The notes beneath the pieces were generated by a model that was not told where the DNA came from, did no database searches, and was given only the letters and a program-made list of their open reading frames with translations. DNA of 64,000 nucleotides. It comes from Hahella sp. KA22 (lineage in GTDB: Bacteria; Pseudomonadota; Gammaproteobacteria; Pseudomonadales; Oleiphilaceae). The translations under genes were made by a program, and so were the position numbers. Shown here one piece after another: positions 17,219 to 25,440 of this stretch. The DNA is taken from the NCBI RefSeq assembly GCF_004135205.1, contig NZ_CP035490.1, positions 744,001 to 808,000 on the forward strand. Reading direction: 5' to 3'. Within the stretch, counting starts at the first letter, position 1; each line of letters opens with the position of its first letter.

Positions 17219-17431
17219 GGGCGCGAAGGCGAAAAGGCGAGCCGCCGGCAAACGATTAAGGCGGCCGGTGAAGGGTAATACCGAGACCATTTGGCGTATT
17301 GACGAAATTTGAGGATGCAGGTCCGGGCTCGTTGTGGGGTTCGCGACTGGCGCGCGTTATAGGTCAATACCGCTTCGGAGTAATGCCTGGAGTATTGGTT
17401 ATTGTGGGTTCGAGTCCCACCGCGTCCACCA
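17219..17431 (+). ncRNA. candidate tRNA-like structured RNA upstream of rlaP
   Basis: The 3' part reads like a tRNA: T-arm GTGGG-TTCGAGT-CCCAC (17404-17420) with a consensus T-loop, then CGCGTCC, discriminator A and encoded CCA. The only upstream segment pairing over all seven acceptor positions (one G-U) is GGGCGCG at 17219-17225. It is followed by AA and a D-arm-like hairpin (GGC-GAAAAGGCGA-GCC, 17228-17243) with A14, G18-G19 and A21 analogues. No anticodon arm is evident. Instead, about 160 nt fold into hairpins: 17244-17269, 17277-17300, CGCG-ACTGG-CGCG at 17342-17354, and CAATAC/GTATTG at 17365-17397. This suggests a tRNA mimic such as a Y-RNA-like molecule. A decayed tRNA is the main alternative. 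Confidence 0.5.
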
Positions 17432-17460
17432 TATTAGAAGTAACAATAGGAGTGGCGACA

Positions 17461-18216
17461 ATGGAAAAGCGGATACAGGAAACCCTGGAGCGGATCGAGT
17501 GGGAGCACGATGTAAAGGTGCTTTACGCTTGCGAATCAGGCAGCCGGGCCTGGGGATTCGCTTCCCGGGATAGTGATTATGACGTTAGATTTATCTATCA
17601 GCGCTCACTGTCCCACTATTTATCGTTAGGCAAACGGCGGGATGTGATTGAACTCCCGATAGATGATGAACTAGATGTCAGCGGCTGGGATATCAGCAAG
17701 GCCTTGACGCTGTTACGCAACGGTTCGGCGACGCTGCAGGAATGGCTGAACTCGCCAATAGTTTATAGCCGGGACGTAGTGTTTCTCGCGCAAATGAAGT
17801 ATCTGGCGTCGCTTTCCGCGCGTCCCGCAGCCTTGTTTCATCACTACTTCTCCATGGCGCGTAATGAGCGTGAGAGGCTGGCGGCGGGCGAGGTCAACGC
17901 CAAGCGCTATGCCTATATGCTGCGCACGTTGCTGGCGGCGATGTGGGTGGCGGAACATCGGACGCCTCCACCGGTGCGCTTCTATGAATTGAAGGCGCGC
18001 ATGCTGGGCGGCGGTCCGATAGTGACGGAAGTTGATGCATTGCTGGAGCGCAAGGCGATGGGGAATGAAAAGGAAGTTATCAGACCTGTCTTAGCGATAG
18101 ACTGCTTTGCGGATGCTCAGTTTGAGGCGCTGGAGACAGTGCGTTTTGAACCTGTGGACAAGCTCGATCTTGAAACCATGGATCGATTTTTCATGCAGAT
18201 GCTAAACGCCGCTTAG
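17461..18216 (+). CDS. RNA repair nucleotidyltransferase, RlaP family (DNA polymerase beta superfamily)
   Basis: This 251-residue protein starts at ATG 17461 with AGGAG 9 nt upstream. The open frame continues upstream through the tRNA-like RNA, but that part is not protein-like. The polymerase-beta nucleotidyltransferase active site is intact: G27-S28 (ESGSRAWGF) and D39-x-D41 (RDSDYDVRF). The C-terminal helical part (HHYFSMARNERERL, KRYAYMLRTLLAAMW) matches the COG3541/RlaP family. These proteins are found with RtcB or other RNA ligases and are predicted to add nucleotides to RNA ends. Its place behind a sigma-54 motif and 3.6 kb from rtcR supports membership in the RNA repair regulon. Confidence 0.85.
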   Translation: MEKRIQETLERIEWEHDVKVLYACESGSRAWGFASRDSDYDVRFIYQRSLSHYLSLGKRRDVIELPIDDELDVSGWDISKALTLLRNGSATLQEWLNSPIVYSRDVVFLAQMKYLASLSARPAALFHHYFSMARNERERLAAGEVNAKRYAYMLRTLLAAMWVAEHRTPPPVRFYELKARMLGGGPIVTEVDALLERKAMGNEKEVIRPVLAIDCFADAQFEALETVRFEPVDKLDLETMDRFFMQMLNAA

Positions 18217-18229
18217 CCTCTACAATCAG

Positions 18230-18250
18230 GGCCGGAGTTTTCCGGCCTTT
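18230..18250 (+). terminator. intrinsic terminator after the RlaP gene
   Basis: GGCCGGA-GTTT-TCCGGCC followed by TTT, 14 bp after the stop codon. The short T-run makes it modest. Confidence 0.6.
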
Positions 18251-18362
18251 CCCTCCACTCACTGTTCTGTGACTGCGAAGCATTGGCGCAGCGCGCATTT
18301 CGGCTATACTTTCATCAGAATTCTCTTTAAATCTGAGCCATTTAGCAGTTGAGAAACGGTGG

Positions 18363-19286
18363 GTGCAAACAGATAGCAATAACAAGAGGCAACTCAACAA
18401 GCTCGTGGTGGGAGGCGTCGTTCTGGCGTTGACGATTCTGACCATACTGGCGTATTGGTATCATCGGCGCTCAGCGGAAGTTGAATGGCTGGCACTCAAT
18501 CCAGATCCAGACGCGCAGACGCTGGTGTCTCCTACACAGCCTCAGGGACTGCCGCCGGATATTTTCACTGCCGAGCCGCAACACCGCAATCTTGATGGCG
18601 ATGTAGTCTACGTCACCCCTTTGCCGGGCGGTCAACTCTGGCTGGCTCGTCGTAATCCAACGTCCACGTTCATCTTGACGGCGATTCTGCGCACTATCCC
18701 GGTATTGCTGCTACTGGCCAGTCTCGTCGTGCTTGGATACTACATCTGGAAAACCCGTATTTTCGCGGAACGGGTGAAAGAGCTGATCATGTATGACCCC
18801 GTCACCAAAGTGTTGAACTGGCGATTCGCGGAAGAGCGCTGCACTCAGATGGTGAAGCATTGTCGGCGCTACAAGGAGGAGTTCAGTTTTCTGGTGCTTG
18901 ATGGCGACCATTTTATCTGGATTAACGACAACTTCGGGCCGGAAGCGGGGGATGAAGCATTGATATTCCTGGCGGAAACCATCAAGAACGTGATCCGTGA
19001 GGTGGATATTCTGGGACGATATGGCGGCGAAAAGTTCGTGATTGGATTGCCTTCCACAGACCTCAACGGCGCGGTGGTGGTTGCGGAGCGCATCCGGCAA
19101 CTGTTTGAGCAGTGCAAACCCACCAGCTACGATGTGCGCTACAGCGTCAGCATCGGCTGCGCCCAACTCATCCGCAATGAAGATCTGCATGACACTATCA
19201 AACGCGCCACCCACGCCCTGTATCGGGCCATAAAAGGCGGGCGCAATCGCGTCGCCGCCTCCAAAAACCACGAAGCCGCCGCCTGA
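18363..19286 (+). CDS. membrane GGDEF-domain protein with degenerate active site
   Basis: This 307-residue protein starts with GTG at 18363. Two membrane helices (about 13-32 and 102-127) flank a periplasmic segment of about 70 residues. A GGDEF domain follows (143-295) with the typical MYDPVTKVLNWR opening, the metal-site LDGDHFIWINDNFG and DILGRYGGEKF. The active-site motif is GGEKF (221-225): lysine replaces the glutamate that is needed for diguanylate cyclase activity. It is therefore probably inactive and may act as a receptor or regulator. The conserved FK of the substrate region is also changed (FI). Confidence 0.82.
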   Translation: MQTDSNNKRQLNKLVVGGVVLALTILTILAYWYHRRSAEVEWLALNPDPDAQTLVSPTQPQGLPPDIFTAEPQHRNLDGDVVYVTPLPGGQLWLARRNPTSTFILTAILRTIPVLLLLASLVVLGYYIWKTRIFAERVKELIMYDPVTKVLNWRFAEERCTQMVKHCRRYKEEFSFLVLDGDHFIWINDNFGPEAGDEALIFLAETIKNVIREVDILGRYGGEKFVIGLPSTDLNGAVVVAERIRQLFEQCKPTSYDVRYSVSIGCAQLIRNEDLHDTIKRATHALYRAIKGGRNRVAASKNHEAAA

Positions 19287-19418
19287 CAGAGATTTGTTTT
19301 ATCTCTCCTTTCGCATTTGCGCATCGACGCGAACTATACTTGGACTAACTGCTGGTTCAACGGATAAGACGACCTTTATCCCGCTTGCCTTTCACTTTGC
19401 AGCCATGGAGGACGTCTT

Positions 19419-20057
19419 ATGAACGCCGGGACTGCGCTGTACAGACGCGTCTTTCTCAAGCTTTTGCTGGGAGCGTCGTTGTGGCCTTGGCGTGGAGCGC
19501 GCGCGGAGGACATTGATAGCGATTCTTGCGGCGTCACGCAGGCGGCGCCGGAAGGCCCATTTTATGTGCGTAACGCCAGAGAAACCGCCTATATCAACTA
19601 CCGCAATCTTCCTGGTCGCTTGATGAGAGTCGAGGGAACAGTGCTTGGAGGTCCTCTGGGCGCGCTTCCTTTGCCGGAAGCGCGCGTCGAGATCTGGCAC
19701 GCTGACGGCGATGGTCGCTATCACCCTGCAGGCGATGGCGACGTCAGTGAGTATTCTCTGGATGCAGTGAACCTGCGTGGCGTGGGTTATACCGACGCCA
19801 TCGGCCGCTATGCGTTCCACAGTATCGTTCCGGGAACCTATGGAGGACGTCGCAGGCATATCCACTGGAAGTTCAGTGCGCCGGGATATCGCACCCTGAC
19901 GACGCAAAGCTATTGGCGTGAGGATCAGGGCGGCGCGCAGGCGTTAACGGATGCGGTTGATCGTCATCCGGACCGCTGTCGCTGGTTGGACTTCTCGCTT
20001 GACCGGAAAGGCATTCAGGTCGGCGTCTTTAATGTGGTTTTAAAACCGTTGCAGTAG
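19419..20057 (+). CDS. Tat-exported intradiol ring-cleavage dioxygenase-like protein
   Basis: This 212-residue protein begins with a twin-arginine-type signal (RRVFLKLLLGAS, cleavage near ARA). The mature part is a protocatechuate/catechol dioxygenase-type beta-sandwich. The four non-haem Fe(III) ligands can be seen: Tyr in DGDGRYHP, Tyr in PGTYGG, and both histidines of RRRHIHWKF. It would cleave a catechol-like ring between the hydroxyls, but its periplasmic location and solitary context leave the substrate unknown. Enzymes of aromatic catabolism are not encoded nearby. ATGGAGG lies in the leader upstream of the ATG. Confidence 0.82.
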   Translation: MNAGTALYRRVFLKLLLGASLWPWRGARAEDIDSDSCGVTQAAPEGPFYVRNARETAYINYRNLPGRLMRVEGTVLGGPLGALPLPEARVEIWHADGDGRYHPAGDGDVSEYSLDAVNLRGVGYTDAIGRYAFHSIVPGTYGGRRRHIHWKFSAPGYRTLTTQSYWREDQGGAQALTDAVDRHPDRCRWLDFSLDRKGIQVGVFNVVLKPLQ

Positions 20058-20164
20058 CCTTCGCAGTTGATTTACACCGCCAAGCTGTACACAGCTCGTG
20101 ACGCGCGTGGATGCGCGTCGACGGGTTTATAAAAAAGGACGTACGCATACAAAAGGATTGATAT

Positions 20165-21049
20165 ATGAAAATTGCATTGGCATCTCCGCCGATCCCGAAG
20201 TCTGTCGATAATGCGCTGCAGTGGGTGGACCGTCTGGTCACGGAGGCGACCCTGTCGAAGGTGGACCTGATATGTTTTCCAGAAGCCTATGTGCCGGGAA
20301 TTCGAGGCATGGACTTCAAGGTTGAAAACTGCTCGCCAAGGAAAATGCAGTCAGCGCTGGACCGAATTTGCGATCTGGCGCGAAAAACCTCCACTAACAT
20401 CATACTTCCCATGGAATGGCCAACCCCGGAAGGGCGTCGCAATGTCGCCTTTGTCGTGGATCGTCGCGGCGTGTTGTTGGGACGGCAGACGAAGAATCAC
20501 CTTGAGCAGGGCGAAGAGGCCTATTTCATCCCGGGGTCCCGACGGCAGTTGTTTGATGCGGATGGCGTGAAGTTCGGCATTGTGATCAGCCATGAAGGGT
20601 GGCGTTGTCCGGAAACGGTGCGATGGGCGGCCAGTCGCGGCGCCAAGATCGTCTTTCATCCCCATTTTACAGGCAGTCATTTCAAGGGAGTGAAGCTGAC
20701 GCAATGGGGAAAGCTGGAAAATCCGTTCTACGAGCGGGCCATGCAATGTCGCGCTATCGAAAACACGGTCTTTTTCGCCAGCGTCAATTACGCAATGGAT
20801 TATCAGGGGTCCGCCACCACCTTAATTGCGCCTGACGGCGCCTGTGTGGCTTATCAACCTTATGCGGAGGTGGGTGCGTTGGTGATTAATATCGACGTCA
20901 GGGACGCCACCGGGATCAACGCCCGGCGATACGCCCTGAACGCGATCTGGAGGAGGCCTGAGGTCAGTCCCAGCTCCAGCGCTGTGACTTGCCGCCGTGA
21001 TACTCCCACAAATGCGCGCGCTGGCCATCGCCCCAGAACGGGTCTTTGA
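20165..21049 (+). CDS. carbon-nitrogen hydrolase (nitrilase superfamily) with Cys-to-Ser change
   Basis: The 294-residue frame has the nitrilase fold. The Glu (E40 in CFPEAYVPG) and Lys (K110 in RQTKNHLEQGEE) of the catalytic triad are present. The nucleophile position reads GIVISHEGWRCPE, with S142 (AGC) where relatives have cysteine (ICHEGWRYPE), and a new cysteine at 148. Hydrolysis through a thioester is thus unlikely as it stands. The last 30 or so residues run across the 3' end of the convergent PLC gene (86-bp overlap) and do not resemble the family, so the original stop may have been lost. Confidence 0.78.
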   Translation: MKIALASPPIPKSVDNALQWVDRLVTEATLSKVDLICFPEAYVPGIRGMDFKVENCSPRKMQSALDRICDLARKTSTNIILPMEWPTPEGRRNVAFVVDRRGVLLGRQTKNHLEQGEEAYFIPGSRRQLFDADGVKFGIVISHEGWRCPETVRWAASRGAKIVFHPHFTGSHFKGVKLTQWGKLENPFYERAMQCRAIENTVFFASVNYAMDYQGSATTLIAPDGACVAYQPYAEVGALVINIDVRDATGINARRYALNAIWRRPEVSPSSSAVTCRRDTPTNARAGHRPRTGL

Positions 21050-22616
21050 TGTCCAGCGCCATGTTTGTGGCGTTGGAGATGCGGAAGCTGTTGCTGGGCC
21101 CTCGCAGCCAAACCTGATTGGACCCGCCGTGGCAACTCCACAGCACGATGCGGGTTCCTTTCTCAGTACCGGCGCCGGACACGTCGATGCACTTGTCCGG
21201 CGCCGATTTGGCGTGGATCATGCCGTATTGATCCCGCCACCATAACTGACTGTCGGCGCCGTGACAGGACCACTGATGGATCTCCACGCCGTTATGGGTT
21301 TCGCGGCCTTCGAGGTCCAGACATTTACCTTTGTCATTGCGCAGTTTGCGCCAGACTACAGCGCCGTCATCTCCCGGCAGGGTGACCGCAGGCTGATCGC
21401 CCGGCGTCCAAACGCCTTCTTGCGTCAAGTCAGAATAATTCAGCCACACATTGGCGTAGCCCATTGCAGCCTTGGCGTTCTGCAGCATTTGGTTCTGGTA
21501 GCCGTTTTTCGGCGTGGCGAAGCGATAATCGCCGCCGAACTCTTGTTGGCAGAAAAACTCGCCCTGCTCCCAGATTGCATTGCTCTGCGTAACCGCCCAG
21601 GCGTCGCTGGTTTTGCTGTAACAGGCGAAAGGACGCACGTTGCTGCAGGCGGCGTCATTGAAGCGACCATTGCCCCATTGCTCGGCGCAATGCTCGTTGT
21701 TATTGGCGTTGTTGGGCTCATTCTGGTCCCAACTCCACACCGCGGCGGTCATGCGTTCGTCAAAGGCTTTCAGCTGATCCAGACCGACGATGCCCAGGCT
21801 GCAGCGCGCGGCCTGCGCCATTAATTCCGGAGTGATCGGCTGTGGCGGGTCGCCGAATACATCGGATAGGCGGGTGCTGTCTTCAAAGATGCGAACCAGA
21901 TTATTCTGCACGAAATTCACATCGTATTTGTCCGTGCGGCATTCCGGGTAGGGATGGAAATGGTCATTATCGGTGGGAAAGCCATAGTTGTAGACCGTCT
22001 GCGCCCAGGCGTCCGAGCCGCAATTACCGCCGATCAGCAGCACCTGCCCGCCGCTGTTGAGAATGTCCGCTTTGCTGATGTTCATGGGCAGCGTGGCGCA
22101 GCTTCCCGGCTTGTATATCAAATCTCCCATCTGCCGGTTCAGCGCCGCGACGGCGTCATCGTAGCGGCCGTCCACATGTTCTTCGAGATAGATGATCAAT
22201 ACTTCACCGCGATTGCCGTCCTGTCGCAACCAGGTGGCGACCTCTTTCAGGCCATCCTCGAAACGGCGGTCAAAAGCGGAGCAGCCAGTGTGTTCATTGG
22301 TTCCATGACATAGTTTCAGGTCGCCGTAGGTGTAGTGAATGTCCAGCTCTAAAGCGCGTATTCCCATATCCAACTGATCCACTAGACTGTAAATGTGGTT
22401 GGGGTCCCAGTAGCTGCCCAGGTTGGCGTAGGCGGAGGAGTTATAACTGTTATGCGTATAAGGAAAGTTGGCGCGGCCCAGTGGTTCTCCCAGGTCCAGG
22501 GTGCGTTGATGCGTTAGAGCGCGGTAAGTCCAGCTGTTGCGGAAGTCTTCAATCTCGTTGGCGCAGACCGAAGACGCGACCGCCGCTATCACTGCGGCGT
22601 ATGCGAGTTTTTTCAT
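20964..22616 (-). CDS. secreted PI-PLC-X domain protein with C-type lectin-like and ricin lectin domains
   Basis: This is a 550-residue protein with a signal peptide (first 19 residues, ending SSVCA). Residues 30-330 resemble the phosphatidylinositol phospholipase C X domain, with the two catalytic histidines H55 (YTHNSYN) and H104 (LCHG) and E90/D92 (ALELDIHY). A C-type-lectin-like stretch follows (WSWDQNEPNNANNNEHCAEQW... NDAACSNVRPFAC). The C-terminal 125 residues are a ricin-type trefoil (SQLWW, NQVWL, SQRWSW). It is likely an exported phospholipase or adhesin acting on carbohydrate-bearing surfaces, similar to the lectin gene at the left edge. Confidence 0.85.
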   Translation of the reverse strand: MKKLAYAAVIAAVASSVCANEIEDFRNSWTYRALTHQRTLDLGEPLGRANFPYTHNSYNSSAYANLGSYWDPNHIYSLVDQLDMGIRALELDIHYTYGDLKLCHGTNEHTGCSAFDRRFEDGLKEVATWLRQDGNRGEVLIIYLEEHVDGRYDDAVAALNRQMGDLIYKPGSCATLPMNISKADILNSGGQVLLIGGNCGSDAWAQTVYNYGFPTDNDHFHPYPECRTDKYDVNFVQNNLVRIFEDSTRLSDVFGDPPQPITPELMAQAARCSLGIVGLDQLKAFDERMTAAVWSWDQNEPNNANNNEHCAEQWGNGRFNDAACSNVRPFACYSKTSDAWAVTQSNAIWEQGEFFCQQEFGGDYRFATPKNGYQNQMLQNAKAAMGYANVWLNYSDLTQEGVWTPGDQPAVTLPGDDGAVVWRKLRNDKGKCLDLEGRETHNGVEIHQWSCHGADSQLWWRDQYGMIHAKSAPDKCIDVSGAGTEKGTRIVLWSCHGGSNQVWLRGPSNSFRISNATNMALDIKDPFWGDGQRAHLWEYHGGKSQRWSWD

Positions 22617-22985
22617 GAGAGGTATCCCTATCTTATCGTTATTTTGCCAGGGGCTTTTTATATCCTGCTCAGGTTACAACCCAGGTACAGGCTTTAACCG
22701 TGCGGATACAAAGATAAGGTTACAAAGTGTTCTATTTTCTTCCAATGCGGCGGGCTTGAAATGCTTGGCGGGTCACAAATTGAGCGGTATTTGGCTTGTA
22801 TAAATATGCATCCGCTATGCCACACACTGTTACAAATACGTACGCAGGCCGCCGCTTTTTTGTGAACAAAAATTAACCGGTTTATGGGCGCCAACTGGCG
22901 GAATTTATGGTCCAAACTGAAAAAGAGAGCGTAATTTTTGGCGCAGCAGGAACAACAAAACTCCCAAAAACTGAGGAGGTGACGT
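22617..22985. other. intergenic region between divergent secreted-protein genes
   Basis: This 369-bp AT-rich divergent region presumably holds promoters for the PLC gene and the small secreted protein. No clear operator, RNA or ORF is seen apart from a good ribosome site (GAGGAGG) before 22986. Confidence 0.3.
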
Positions 22986-23267
22986 ATGTGTACTAAACAA
23001 TCAGTAGGATTTATCGCTGGTTTAGCGCTAGCGGTGTCCAGCTCTTTTGTTCTGGCCAGTGATGGAAGTATCGCCAATACCAGAGCGGAAAATCTTGAAG
23101 TTCAAAATATGGACGAGATGATCGCGGAGTATTATATCGAGAAAGGTGAAGCAACCGCCGCGGGTCCACAATCTCAAGACATGCGTAGCATGCGCTACGA
23201 ACACAAACGGAGCAGCGAATATCCGAATGCTCATCAACGCAAATGGGAACAGGTCGGAAATGACTGA
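22986..23267 (+). CDS. small secreted or periplasmic protein, unknown
   Basis: This 93-residue protein has a clear signal peptide (about residues 1-24, LALAVSSSFVLAS). The strong GAGGAGG ribosome site lies 6 nt upstream of the ATG. The mature part is polar and charged, with no cysteine and no recognised family. It is divergent from the PLC-lectin gene and might share its control. Confidence 0.6.
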   Translation: MCTKQSVGFIAGLALAVSSSFVLASDGSIANTRAENLEVQNMDEMIAEYYIEKGEATAAGPQSQDMRSMRYEHKRSSEYPNAHQRKWEQVGND

Positions 23268-23382
23268 AAATAGCCTTTGTTCCCTATGATCTCCTTCTCA
23301 GGTGGACAAAGGAATCGAGTATGTGCTCGTGAGAGACAGGGACTGGCGGCAAGGAGTCGTTGGTCCCTTCTTCGTTATTGAA

Positions 23383-24135
23383 TTAGAACTTTTTAGTGGA
23401 GGGCTCGCGTCGTAGTCGAGTGAAAGACTGCGGTTCCCAGGGGCGTATCGCCATGACGAAGGCGGTGCCAAATTTATCATTTAGTGGGATGGCTTCATCC
23501 TCCGCCACCAAGGCGTGAAACTCCGCCGCCAGGCGTTGCATGCGACGCTGAATTTCCGCGTTAGAACGTCGTGACAGCATGCCACTCAGGAAAAGTCGGC
23601 TTTCTCCATTTTTGTTGAAGCGCGATTGCAGAAATTCGTTTTGCACCTGTTGCTCAAAGAATTGCTGGATGGGACCATGAGGACGCCAAGAGAAATGTCG
23701 GGAGATTTTCAATTTCACCCGGTTGCCCGGCAATAATTCAATTAGCTTCATACGGTCCAGCTTGGCCAGTAGCCGCACGCCTTCCAGTTCTTCGATCTGA
23801 TAGGTGCTGATGATTTCCTTGAAGGTCCATTTATTCAGTAGCAGTTGGGCGGTGAGTAACAGGTTGATATCGCCGGCCAGGTCCTTTTCCTGCTCCTCCG
23901 TCAGTTCCGTAATTTCTCCAGAACTGTTTTCCATACTGCGCACCAGATCGGAGATTTCGATACCGAGGAACTCGCAAACCCGGTCCAGCCGCTGTAGTGA
24001 AAAGCTGCGTTCGGAGAACAAGCGCTTGACGCTGGCTTCGGATAACTCCAAAGCGGCGGCGACGTCAGCGTAGGTTTTCCCTTGGGCTTTGAGGGTGCGT
24101 TTGAGAGTGTCGATCAAAGCGATGGTCTGCGGCAT
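23383..24135 (-). CDS. XRE-family transcriptional regulator
   Basis: This is a 250-residue protein. The N-terminal helix-turn-helix is a Cro/C1 type (KTYADVAAALELSEASVKRLFSERSFSLQRLDRVCEFLGIEISDL, residues 20-64). The rest is an alpha-helical effector or dimerisation region of unknown ligand. Homologues of this length are common single regulators. No obvious target is adjacent. It lies between the small secreted-protein gene and the iron operon. Confidence 0.82.
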   Translation of the reverse strand: MPQTIALIDTLKRTLKAQGKTYADVAAALELSEASVKRLFSERSFSLQRLDRVCEFLGIEISDLVRSMENSSGEITELTEEQEKDLAGDINLLLTAQLLLNKWTFKEIISTYQIEELEGVRLLAKLDRMKLIELLPGNRVKLKISRHFSWRPHGPIQQFFEQQVQNEFLQSRFNKNGESRLFLSGMLSRRSNAEIQRRMQRLAAEFHALVAEDEAIPLNDKFGTAFVMAIRPWEPQSFTRLRREPSTKKF

Positions 24136-24278
24136 AACAATCCTTCCGGGGGGACAGCGGACCCAAATAATAGCCCTGTCACGGGGTGACGTCGAGAGAA
24201 GAGGGAGATTGGGCTTTGCCAGAGCGCGCCAGGGCCGTATTGACCCTGGCGGAAGAATGGCGCTGACGACTTGCGGGG

Positions 24279-25439
24279 CTAGCCCGCCAACGTCATGTGG
24301 TTATCCCAGCGTGTGCCGGCGACAGACCAGTGTTGTTCAACTTTCATTGTCAGCGGGTCGACGCGGATCACTTCCCCTTCGCCGCTGCTGGCCAGGAATT
24401 CTTTACCGTCAGGCGTCAACGAGAGTCCGCAGACATCCGGCAGGCTAATCTTCCCAACGCATTTATGTGCGTCCAGATTCCATAAGGTGATGGAGTCCCC
24501 TCTGGGAGAGGTGATGCCCGCCACGCGCAGCTGTGAATTGATCACCACGCTGCCGGTGTAATTCTTCAGGCTGCGCCACAGGCTGTATTCAGCCGATGCG
24601 GCCTGAATTGGCGAACCGGATTTGTGCATGTAGACCAGAGGCGGCGTATCTGTGATAGGGCCTTCGTACTGACAGCCGAAGCAGACTGTGCCGTCGTCGG
24701 CCACATCCAAATGACGAATGCTGAGCTTTTTATCCTCCAGCTCCCAGCGCTCCAATAGTTCGCCGCTGGCGATGTCGATATAAGCCAGCGAGGGCTCCAT
24801 GGCGTCAGGATTCAGTTTTTCCCGTGGATTATCCGGATGCGTCAGGATGCCGCCATTGGCCACCACCAGGGCTTTGCCGTCTGCGGATAAACGCAGCTCA
24901 TGCGGTCCGATGCCGCCGCTGGACCACTCGCCCACCTGACGGTAGCCGTCCTGGGCGTCGCGAACGCCAATGACGCCACGGCCGCTGGCGTAATCGTTCT
25001 CCGTGGTGTAGAGATAGCGGCCATCGCGGGAATAGCAGGCATGACCGAAGAAGTGTCTGCCTTCCGCGCTGGAGAACTCTTCATAGCTGGGCTCGCCATC
25101 CGCCTGACGGCGGACTACCGCCGCAAAGCGGGCGGGACGACGGCCGACCAGGACGAACTCTTCGCCAGACGGATGCCGCGCCACGCCGTGTCCGCGTCCA
25201 GGTAGGGCGTGTTCCATCAGTATGTCGCCCTGTAGGCTCCACAATATCAGGAGGGAGTCGCCGCCAGCGCCGTTCACGGATGAAAACAGCGCGCCTGCGG
25301 CGGCGCTGCCGCTGGTTGCCTGTTTGGCGGCGAACGCCCAGCCAGGGACGGCCATCGCCAGTCCGCCAAGCGCCAGTCCGCGGGCAAGTTGGCGGCGGGT
25401 TAAGGTCAGTTGGGAGTGGTGATTGGGTTTGGTGCGCAT
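24279..25439 (-). CDS. DUF1513 beta-propeller protein, Tat-exported
   Basis: This 386-residue protein starts at ATG 25439, one base after the upstream stop. The frame continues further upstream but only as a shadow of the imelysin gene. A twin-arginine signal (TRRQLARGLALGGLAMAVPGWAFA) is followed by a seven-bladed-propeller-like sequence with FVLVGRRPARFA, GRYLYTTENDYASGRGVIGV and GPHELRLSADGKALVVANGG, typical of DUF1513. It is the last gene of the imelysin operon and is conserved in that place in other gammaproteobacteria. It is presumed to act in periplasmic iron acquisition. Confidence 0.88.
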   Translation of the reverse strand: MRTKPNHHSQLTLTRRQLARGLALGGLAMAVPGWAFAAKQATSGSAAAGALFSSVNGAGGDSLLILWSLQGDILMEHALPGRGHGVARHPSGEEFVLVGRRPARFAAVVRRQADGEPSYEEFSSAEGRHFFGHACYSRDGRYLYTTENDYASGRGVIGVRDAQDGYRQVGEWSSGGIGPHELRLSADGKALVVANGGILTHPDNPREKLNPDAMEPSLAYIDIASGELLERWELEDKKLSIRHLDVADDGTVCFGCQYEGPITDTPPLVYMHKSGSPIQAASAEYSLWRSLKNYTGSVVINSQLRVAGITSPRGDSITLWNLDAHKCVGKISLPDVCGLSLTPDGKEFLASSGEGEVIRVDPLTMKVEQHWSVAGTRWDNHMTLAG

Positions 25440-25440
25440 A

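Noticed and set aside
17219-17431. tRNA gene interrupted by a group I intron, or a small tmRNA
   Set aside because: About 135 nt of extra sequence is too short for a group I intron. No anticodon stem halves can be matched, and there is no tmRNA resume frame or pseudoknot pattern, so a general tRNA-like label is safer.
17404-17431. tRNA 3' fragment as an integration (att) remnant
   Set aside because: No integrase, second fragment copy or foreign island border is visible. A matching 5' acceptor strand just after a promoter motif fits a self-contained RNA better, though the att explanation is not excluded.
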